This document shows, piece by piece, positions 7,620-13,581 of a DNA stretch of 13,581 nt. The DNA lies in NCBI GenBank assembly GCA_030633365.1, contig DAOVSY010000038.1:1-13581 (forward strand), given 5' to 3'. Below the pieces are notes generated by a model that was given only the letters and a program-made list of their open reading frames with translations, ran no database searches and was not told the DNA's origin. The stretch is from Spirochaetaceae bacterium. GTDB lineage: Bacteria; Spirochaetota; Spirochaetia; B11-G9. Position 1 is the stretch's first letter, and each line of letters starts with the position of its first letter. A program made the translations under genes and the position numbers.

Positions 7620-8669
7620 TTATTCTCCGGAAGAGTATTGTGTTTCAAAATGATTAATAAAACTGCTTATCCCATTATAAATCCCTTCACTGATTTTCTT
7701 CAAGTGTATACCATCACCTAAAATCCGGGCCTCATCCTGGTTTGTTATAAATCCAAGTTCCACTAGTACTGCCGGCATTTTTGCATTGCGTACTACAAAC
7801 CAGGATTCTTCTTTAAGACCACGATCGAGAATTATATCTCCAACATTGTTAATAAGACCTTTTTGAATACTTTGAGCCAACAGAATACTTTCTACTGTAA
7901 TTTCCTCTTCAAGCATAGTGTTCAATATTGGGATTACATCCTGAAGTTCACTCTCCATTACACTGTCATCAAGTAACTCCCTACGAAAGTCAGGAGGCAG
8001 ATACCAAACTTCAAATCCATTTGCTTTCGAGTTAAGAGAAGCATTTGCATGTATAGAGACAAATATTATAGATTCATTCTTTTCAAGTTCAATTTTATTT
8101 GCAATTATTGTACGTTCTTCAAGAGTTATAAAGTCATCTGTAGATCTTGTTAAGATAATCTCTTTATTCGGATAGGTTCTATTTAATTCTGCTGCAACTT
8201 CCCTTCCAACTTCCAGAACTATATTTTTTTCCTGAAGCTGAACCATTTTTCCATCCTCAGTGTAATTACCAATAGCTCCAGGATCTTTACCACCATGCCC
8301 AGGATCTATAATAATGGCTTTAATACGCAGAGAATTCTTCTGAGCTATGGTTAAAGCAAAGAAATCAATAATTAATTCTGCAGCCTGGGGAGAAAAGAAT
8401 ATATCTCCATTACTGCCTCTAATAATTTCCATGGTTTTTGATTTTTCTGAATAATTAAGAAGTAGAAAAGGTGTATCAGGTTTAAATACTACTGACTTGC
8501 CATATAAAAACAGTTCTCCTATAGATCTGATAGGATCCCAGCGTAGCCGTGCAGTCGTTTCAATAACTATACTGCTTAAAGAGATCATACTATCTCCGGA
8601 TTCCTCTCCAGATACAATTCCTAAAATAAGAACCAGGATAATAAAACCTATTATTAATATTCTTTCCAT
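7620..8669 (-). CDS. N-acetylmuramoyl-L-alanine amidase (Amidase_3)
   Basis: A 349-residue exported enzyme that cuts the bond between MurNAc and the first L-Ala of the peptidoglycan stem. An N-terminal hydrophobic segment (residues 4-20) is a signal peptide or anchor. Residues about 30-110 form a beta-rich region of uncertain type. The catalytic domain runs from about 116: zinc ligands His125 (DPGHGG), Glu147 (EKNIVL) and His207 (SIHAN), plus the catalytic Glu304 (VELGF). All are present, so it should be active. Between the third ligand and the LAQSIQKGL helix there is an acidic stretch (about 226-262) longer than in minimal amidases, possibly a regulatory helix as in Escherichia coli AmiC. 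The start overlaps the end of the ATP-grasp gene by 16 bases; GGAG lies 11 bases before the ATG. Confidence 0.93.
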   Translation of the reverse strand: MERILIIGFIILVLILGIVSGEESGDSMISLSSIVIETTARLRWDPIRSIGELFLYGKSVVFKPDTPFLLLNYSEKSKTMEIIRGSNGDIFFSPQAAELIIDFFALTIAQKNSLRIKAIIIDPGHGGKDPGAIGNYTEDGKMVQLQEKNIVLEVGREVAAELNRTYPNKEIILTRSTDDFITLEERTIIANKIELEKNESIIFVSIHANASLNSKANGFEVWYLPPDFRRELLDDSVMESELQDVIPILNTMLEEEITVESILLAQSIQKGLINNVGDIILDRGLKEESWFVVRNAKMPAVLVELGFITNQDEARILGDGIHLKKISEGIYNGISSFINHFETQYSSGE

Positions 8670-10330
8670 CGTGAAAATAACTCCAGGAGATTTTTTTTGT
8701 CTTCTATAGTTTTTTGAATACTATCCATTACCCAAACACCACCCTGAACCCCGCCTCTAAGAAATGCTCTGTAAAAAAGCTTACCTAAGACAAAGCCACC
8801 TTCAAAACCATTAACTTTATCACCTTTAATCAAAGATATCTCATTCAAAGATACAACCTTAATTTCTTTACCAGGAATACTTTTGTATTTTTGATCCAAT
8901 ACTTCATTAAAAGCTAAATCTATTGTTTTACCATGCCATTCAACTATCGATTCCTCTTGTAATCCGGATAATGATATTATACCTGTTTTATTTTCCCGAA
9001 TAAACTTAAAATCAGGCATCTTCCCCAAAGCATCAATATTTTCTTTAACTGCTAAAACAAAGGCATTTTCTACCCATGACTGAAGCTGGCCGAATAGAAA
9101 CTCTTCGGTATTTTTATTACAAGCCTCAAGACGGATAAAAATTTTCCTGCAAGCTTCTTCTGCTGAGTTAATTGCACTGGTTCTTTTATTATTGACTGCA
9201 ATAAAATTTCCAGCTTTTTCTACATTATTTTCTGGAAATTTAACACTGTCACCAATATTAACCCTTAAAAAAAGATCATTTATATTTTTATCCAGTTTTG
9301 CATTCTCAGTTCCACTTATATTTTTTACTATACCAGGAATAGACAAGAATGCTCTTTCTGCAGAAGTTTTCTCAAAATGAGGAGTTAGACTCCCAGGATT
9401 TATACCCACAGCAATTTTCAAGGCCTCTTTAGTTAGAGGAACCCCGGAAGAGTAAGGAAAAGTCCATCCGGACATATATCCACCGGAAAGGCGGGCGGCA
9501 ATCTCCCCAATATAAACCTTACCCCTGTTTAATCTAATATCTCCTTTTGCAGCTCCTTCAGTAATCCCCAAAGCTCTTACAGCAGTCTTAAAGGTAGAAA
9601 TTATCTTCTCCGAAAGTTTTGATTCTACTAAAGAAGGAATTGTATGCCCCATTTCAATAAAATAGGGAGGATAAAAGATATTCCTGTCTGCAAATCCACA
9701 AATTGTAATCTCATTTTTATAAACTAAAGCATCTATACTGAATTCTGCACCATCCAAATACTCTTCAATAATAACAGATCCGGATCTTGAAAATTTTAAT
9801 GCTTCCTTTACGGCAGTTTGAAGCTGCTCATAGTTATCTGTCCTACGAATGCCTCTTGAACCCATATTATCCACAGGTTTTACAACAAGAGGAAATTCAA
9901 TACCACTTTTAACAAGGCTGGAACAATTAACCGGAGAATCATTACTAACAGTAATAAATAATGGAGAAGGAATATTGTGAGCTTTAAATGCTTCTCTCAT
10001 TTTCCCTTTATTACTTGCATTTATTGATGCTTCAATACTAATACCTGGTAAATTTGCAGCAGATGCAACTCTGGCAACTGTTTCAGAAAAATCAGTTCCT
10101 GCAGTAAATACTCCATCCAGACCAATACTTGTTTTATACTTAAGAGCAGCTTTTATCATTCCTGCTGTATCTTTAAGGTCTGTATTCTCAAAGTAATCAG
10201 CATATTTTCTACCGGGGACATTGCTTACTCCATCTGCAACAATAGTTTTCCAGCCCATTTCTTTAGCAGCTTTTATTGCAGGAAGCTGCATCCCTCCACC
10301 ACCAAGAATTAAAATAGTTATTTCAGACAT
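8654..10330 (-). CDS. ATP-grasp ligase-like protein with unassigned C-terminal extension
   Basis: A 558-residue cytoplasmic protein of the carbamoyl-phosphate-synthase/PurK-like ATP-grasp group. These enzymes use ATP to activate a carboxylate as an acyl phosphate and join it to an amine or another nucleophile. Residues about 4-110 form the N-terminal Rossmann-like part (LILGGGGMQLPAIKAAKEMGW). ATP-grasp follows: VVKPVDNMGSRGI at 149-161 (Lys151 for ATP), IIEEYLDGAEFSID at 187-200, and the metal-binding Glu276 in GEIAARLSGG. The standard fold should end near 400. The last roughly 150 residues match nothing I recognise. The substrate is unknown; operon context with sugar-nucleotide genes suggests joining an acyl or amino-acid group to a sugar, which is inference. 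It overlaps the upstream fusion gene by eight bases (ATGTCTGA) and the downstream amidase by 16; AGGGAA precedes the start. Confidence 0.85.
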   Translation of the reverse strand: MSEITILILGGGGMQLPAIKAAKEMGWKTIVADGVSNVPGRKYADYFENTDLKDTAGMIKAALKYKTSIGLDGVFTAGTDFSETVARVASAANLPGISIEASINASNKGKMREAFKAHNIPSPLFITVSNDSPVNCSSLVKSGIEFPLVVKPVDNMGSRGIRRTDNYEQLQTAVKEALKFSRSGSVIIEEYLDGAEFSIDALVYKNEITICGFADRNIFYPPYFIEMGHTIPSLVESKLSEKIISTFKTAVRALGITEGAAKGDIRLNRGKVYIGEIAARLSGGYMSGWTFPYSSGVPLTKEALKIAVGINPGSLTPHFEKTSAERAFLSIPGIVKNISGTENAKLDKNINDLFLRVNIGDSVKFPENNVEKAGNFIAVNNKRTSAINSAEEACRKIFIRLEACNKNTEEFLFGQLQSWVENAFVLAVKENIDALGKMPDFKFIRENKTGIISLSGLQEESIVEWHGKTIDLAFNEVLDQKYKSIPGKEIKVVSLNEISLIKGDKVNGFEGGFVLGKLFYRAFLRGGVQGGVWVMDSIQKTIEDKKNLLELFSRWKEY

Positions 10331-12089
10331 TGGGTTCCCTTATTTTTATTGCATAAACCTCAAAAGTATCACCCAGTTTGAATAGCCGGCTAACAAGAAT
10401 CAATATTTTGTACCCCAATGTTGATTTTATCCTTGAAAATCCTGGAAATCTTTCAGGATGATGCCCTGTAACCCTGATTTTTTTTATCTTAAATCCGTAT
10501 TGCTTCAATATATTAATAGATATTTCAGGATTCCAGATAGTTATATGATCAGTTGGGCTTTTATCTAAAAATTTTGTCATTTGCTTTCTGGCACTAATAC
10601 CGCTGCTGTTGGGAGTTGAAAATGCAAACACTCCTCCTGGTTTGAGAATGCTGTTAACCTTAACTAAAATATCACCAGTATTTTCAAAGTGTTCAATAAC
10701 ATACCACATGGAAACAACATCAAATTCTTTTTCTATTACAGCATTGTTAAAAGAACTTGTTAAAACCTGAAATCCTAGTTCTGAACGAACATATTCTGAT
10801 GCTTCGGGTATTATTTCCACTCCTGTAGGCATGTATCCAGACAGGGAAGACTCTGCTAAAAAAGGTCCATATGCACAACCCACATCCAGTAATTCAGGAT
10901 CATGGCCATCTAAACCTCTATTTACTAATATATTGTTTATTATTTTTAGTCTTCCACTTGCAAATTTTTGAATACTTTTAAAATCTTCAAGATAAGTCCG
11001 GCCATACTGTTTTTTATAATCCTCAAAAAAATATTTCTTTTTATAACTATCTTTAACAGGTAAATAGTTATGCTGAAAGGTCATATGACAATTTGAACAG
11101 AGATAGAAATTTTTTGATTCAAAACGATGGGATATGTTTGCAGGATTACAATTATTTTTGCATACAGGACATATTGATTCAGTTTTATTTATAGATAAAA
11201 TTAAATCTTTGAGTTTTGTATAGCTATTAGGAATATATTTTTTCTGAAGAGTTTTGTAATCAAATCCAGAAGATACAAACTGATCCAATTTATTCTTATT
11301 TGGTTTTTCTATACCTATTTCCATAAATCCACACTTTTTTGATAAATTTTTATGATAGGAGGAAGGATTTAGAAGGACAAAAGGTACACCGGAAGCCAAA
11401 GATTCAAATGCAGTTAAACCAAAAGAAGTAAATATCAAATCAAAATCTTTTAGAATGTTTTTTAAATTTTTAATACTGGTAATTTTACTCACAGACTGTG
11501 AATAACTATCTGAATTAATTTTTATATTGCTTACAACAGTTATGTCTGAACCCGGGAAATAATTATATTTATTAAAAAAATCCAGTAATGCTATTGTGAG
11601 GTTCTTTGGATCTTCTCCACCAAATGAGATTAGTATTTTTTTATGTAAAAAAGTAGAACTGTATGATCTTCGCATCGGAAGATCCATAAGTCCTGCAGAC
11701 GACACATTTGGCTTAACAGGGCTTCCTAAAGATGGAATAATATCAATTAGATAATTGAACTTCCCTCTACTGGTGCCGCCTTCATCAATCCCTATAAGAA
11801 AACCTTTTAAAGACAAATTATTAATCAGTTTAAAAGGACTGTCTTTATAATCAACAACAATAAAGTCCCAATGTTTATTTTTTGGCAATGAGTATGAATA
11901 AATGTCCTTCTGCTCCACACTATCATTGAGGAGTTTTTTATATACATCAGGTATTTCTTTTATTGATATAAAAATTGAAACAGTAAAGCTTTTCTTTAAA
12001 TCATTATAAAGACTAATCATCCTTCTAAGGTGACCTGTTCCGTTACCTTCAACACAGACAGGAACAAGAAGATATGTATTACTTAGCAT
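10323..12089 (-). CDS. SpsG/PseG-like glycosyltransferase-fold protein fused to zinc ribbon and SAM methyltransferase
   Basis: A 588-residue three-part protein. Residues about 5-300 resemble SpsG/PseG, the GT-B-fold hydrolase that releases UDP in pseudaminic acid synthesis: GNGTGHLRRM at 15-24 (His20 aligns with the PseG catalytic His), ISFGGEDPKN at 154-163, and FTSFGLTAFESLASGVPFVL at 220-239. A zinc ribbon follows, with CPVC at 307-310 and CSNC at 331-334. Residues about 375-588 are a class I SAM methyltransferase: LLDVGCAYGPF at 400-410, acidic GVEIIPEA at 423-430, WYVIEHFEN at 462-470 and LKPGGVFAFSTPN at 482-494. This zinc-ribbon plus methyltransferase layout is common for sugar C- or O-methylation. 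The start lies three bases after the spsF stop with no good ribosome site, so it probably depends on coupling. Exact substrate unknown; UDP-sugar hydrolase activity is inferred from motifs. Confidence 0.85.
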   Translation of the reverse strand: MLSNTYLLVPVCVEGNGTGHLRRMISLYNDLKKSFTVSIFISIKEIPDVYKKLLNDSVEQKDIYSYSLPKNKHWDFIVVDYKDSPFKLINNLSLKGFLIGIDEGGTSRGKFNYLIDIIPSLGSPVKPNVSSAGLMDLPMRRSYSSTFLHKKILISFGGEDPKNLTIALLDFFNKYNYFPGSDITVVSNIKINSDSYSQSVSKITSIKNLKNILKDFDLIFTSFGLTAFESLASGVPFVLLNPSSYHKNLSKKCGFMEIGIEKPNKNKLDQFVSSGFDYKTLQKKYIPNSYTKLKDLILSINKTESICPVCKNNCNPANISHRFESKNFYLCSNCHMTFQHNYLPVKDSYKKKYFFEDYKKQYGRTYLEDFKSIQKFASGRLKIINNILVNRGLDGHDPELLDVGCAYGPFLAESSLSGYMPTGVEIIPEASEYVRSELGFQVLTSSFNNAVIEKEFDVVSMWYVIEHFENTGDILVKVNSILKPGGVFAFSTPNSSGISARKQMTKFLDKSPTDHITIWNPEISINILKQYGFKIKKIRVTGHHPERFPGFSRIKSTLGYKILILVSRLFKLGDTFEVYAIKIREPNV

Positions 12090-12092
12090 TTA

Positions 12093-12788
12093 TTATTGGG
12101 CCAAAGGATAATATTCTTCTGTTATATTCAATCTAAGCCAGGAAACAAGATTTTGAATATCTATAGGCTGCCCTCGATAAAGCTGCCTGTATATCTGCTT
12201 TATTTTACTATAATCAAATTCTGTATCAAGTGTTACCCTTGTATCAGGGCAGTAGTATTCAGAAGAAACAGGAACCCTTTTGATACTGAACTCCTTATCT
12301 CTAAAATATAAAAAAGGGCTGACATGTTCTTTTTCATAAGAATTATCAGACAAACTATTTGCTTTTAGAATAGCTTCTGCTTTTAGGATTTCAACACCAG
12401 TGCCAATAGGAATTCCAGTAAAACCGCTGTAATCTGCATTTTTAAGAAGATGATAGTCCAGAATTTTATTTGCCAATCTGCCTGAAACAAGAGGATTATC
12501 TCCAGTTGCTCTTATTACAGTGGAAACAGAAAAGTGTTCTATTGCATCAGCATATCTTTTTAAAACATTATCTTTATCCCCTGCAAATACTTCATAACCC
12601 CATTTTTCGGCCAGAGGTTCTAATTGAAAAGCACTGGAAGAATCTGTAAGTAATGCAAATATATCTGCTTTAACAACTTTAAGACTCCTCATTGCCTGTT
12701 CAATAACAGTATAATCTTCGAGAGGAAGAAGAGCCTTGCCCGGTAGACGTGTTGAATCCAGTCTTACCTGTAAAAATACACCTGTCAT
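12093..12788 (-). CDS. spsF: SpsF-type cytidylyltransferase (CMP-sugar synthase family)
   Basis: A 231-residue protein of the SpsF/acylneuraminate cytidylyltransferase group, which joins CTP to a sugar acid to give a CMP-activated donor. Hallmarks: the N-terminal nucleotide-binding loop FLQVRLDSTRLPGKAL (residues 5-20), VIRATGDNPLV (about 92-102, with the metal-binding Asp97), and DTRVTLDTEFDYSKI near the end, equal to the family's R-x-TLD-x-x-D/E block. I place the start at the ATG at 12788-12786: it gives the standard family N-terminus, overlaps the upstream TAA as TAATG, and has GGGAGG ten bases ahead. A longer reading from a TTG at 12806 would put the ribosome site inside the gene. The neighbouring SpsG-like gene repeats the spsF-spsG pairing of the Bacillus sps operon. 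Confidence 0.88.
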   Translation of the reverse strand: MTGVFLQVRLDSTRLPGKALLPLEDYTVIEQAMRSLKVVKADIFALLTDSSSAFQLEPLAEKWGYEVFAGDKDNVLKRYADAIEHFSVSTVIRATGDNPLVSGRLANKILDYHLLKNADYSGFTGIPIGTGVEILKAEAILKANSLSDNSYEKEHVSPFLYFRDKEFSIKRVPVSSEYYCPDTRVTLDTEFDYSKIKQIYRQLYRGQPIDIQNLVSWLRLNITEEYYPLAQ

Positions 12789-13581
12789 TATTCCCGTACC
12801 TCCCAAAGATTTGTCACCTGTCTGGCATCACAATTAAAACGGAATTTATTAATTTCCACCCATTCTTTAGCTGCTTTATATTCCTTTAAAGAAGAGTATA
12901 AAGAAGAACCCGATTTAAAACTGTAAGCTAATAATTTCCCCCAACTTATAAAAGCATTATCTCCGGAAAATCTTAAAATTAAATTTTTCAGATAAAACAT
13001 ATTATAATACTTATCCGGGGTTGTATCTTCCGGAAACTGTTCCAGAAGGTATTCTATTTTTATTCCGGTATTGAAAGTAATTGAATCCCCCCACATATGA
13101 ACTCTGAATCCAAAATCAAGTTTCTGCCAATAATTATTTTTAATATTAAAATCAAATCCACCACTTAATAAAAATTTTTCTTTATTATAAATTCCTGAAT
13201 AATCAAAAGGAAACAAAGTCGCAGCTCCATTGGATGAGGGCATAAGGGAAATCATCTTTAATCTACTGCCATAAAATGATGGAGCCATTAAGGAAGGAAC
13301 CGTTTCATATTTAGTACTTTGTAAAATTGGAACAGAACATAAATCTTCAGAATTATCCACATGATTCAAAAACTTTTCAGTAAATCTATATCCAGGCTGC
13401 ATGTCATCCCAAAAAACCATGACACTTCTTCCGGTCGATTCCAGTATTCCAATGTTAATCTGCTCTCCGGGAGTAGCACTTTTCCCAAGAATAAGAAACT
13501 TGACCTGAGGAAAACGAACTGAAAGAGACTCTACATCATAGGTACTTGAAGGCCCCTGAACAGACATAATTTCAACGTCCC
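12788..13581 (-). CDS. Family 2-like glycosyltransferase (5' end outside window)
   Basis: The frame is open to the last base of the window (in-frame codons for DVEI precede the ATG at 13567), so that ATG is internal and the gene begins further upstream; 263 residues are visible. They fit the middle and end of a GT-A glycosyltransferase. DVEIMSVQGPSS resembles the first nucleotide-binding strand (canonically YEIIVVD). GEQINIGILESTGRSVMVFWDD (visible residues about 38-59) parallels the A-R-N-x-G-x-x-x-A-x-G...D-x-D segment, with WDD as the likely metal-binding acid pair. LSGGFDFNI is the common GGFDE-like acceptor-side motif. It should move an activated sugar onto a glycan or protein; donor and acceptor cannot be told. 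Its TAA overlaps the spsF ATG by one base. Confidence 0.7.
   Translation of the reverse strand, partial: DVEIMSVQGPSSTYDVESLSVRFPQVKFLILGKSATPGEQINIGILESTGRSVMVFWDDMQPGYRFTEKFLNHVDNSEDLCSVPILQSTKYETVPSLMAPSFYGSRLKMISLMPSSNGAATLFPFDYSGIYNKEKFLLSGGFDFNIKNNYWQKLDFGFRVHMWGDSITFNTGIKIEYLLEQFPEDTTPDKYYNMFYLKNLILRFSGDNAFISWGKLLAYSFKSGSSLYSSLKEYKAAKEWVEINKFRFNCDARQVTNLWEVRE
12799..12804 (-). promoter_or_regulatory. Ribosome binding site that fixes the spsF start
   Basis: The minus strand reads GGGAGG ten bases before the ATG at 12788, inside the last codons of the glycosyltransferase gene. It supports the ATG over the TTG at 12806. Confidence 0.75.

Noticed and set aside
12789..12806. Longer spsF reading from a TTG codon at 12806
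   Set aside because: It would place the GGGAGG ribosome site inside the gene and add six residues not usual for the family; the ATG at 12788 fits better.
12093..13581. Antiphage defence or mobile island as an explanation of the sugar cluster
   Set aside because: No integrase, transposase, attachment repeat or defence domain was seen, and AT content resembles the rest of the window.

Overview
The window looks like chromosome from a low-GC spirochaete (order Spirochaetales). The strongest signs are a gene for FlaA, the sheath protein of spirochaete periplasmic flagella, and a chemotaxis operon in the spirochaete order cheA, cheW(-cheR-like), cheX. The species cannot be fixed from the sequence alone. 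Secreted proteins with barrel-like features fit a diderm cell. No tRNA, rRNA, CRISPR array, IS element or phage gene was seen.

Layout. (1) 1-3761, minus strand: start of cheX (cut by the window edge), a CheW domain fused to a degenerate CheR-like methyltransferase domain, and a CheA with an unusually long dimerisation region. (2) 3762-3932: divergent intergenic region. (3) 3933-5984, plus strand: two abutting genes for secreted, probably beta-barrel, envelope proteins that I cannot assign to a family. (4) 6003-6028: a hairpin terminator shared by the two converging units. (5) 6083-7042, minus strand: flaA, behind a promoter with consensus -35 and -10 boxes (7082-7109). (6) 7149-13581, minus strand: a tightly packed operon. 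In transcription order it encodes a glycosyltransferase (cut by the window edge), an SpsF-type cytidylyltransferase, a three-part SpsG/PseG-like + zinc-ribbon + methyltransferase fusion, a long ATP-grasp ligase-like protein, an Amidase_3 N-acetylmuramoyl-L-alanine amidase, and a GerMN-domain membrane-anchored protein. Every junction is an overlap or a gap of 3 bases.

How the parts may work together. Regions 1 and 5 serve motility: CheA/CheW arrays signal through CheY, CheX (a CheY-P phosphatase) resets the signal, and FlaA sheaths the filament. The first four genes of region 6 look like activation and transfer of a nonulosonate-like or otherwise unusual sugar, since SpsF and SpsG homologues sit together in the Bacillus sps operon. 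The last two act on the cell wall, the space through which periplasmic flagella run. Placing this sugar pathway upstream of amidase, GerMN and flaA suggests a glycan for flagella or envelope, but that is inference. The least described parts are the SpsG-like/zinc-ribbon/methyltransferase fusion, the roughly 150-residue C-terminal extension of the ATP-grasp protein, and a homopolymer inside the flaA promoter spacer that could make expression slippage-sensitive.
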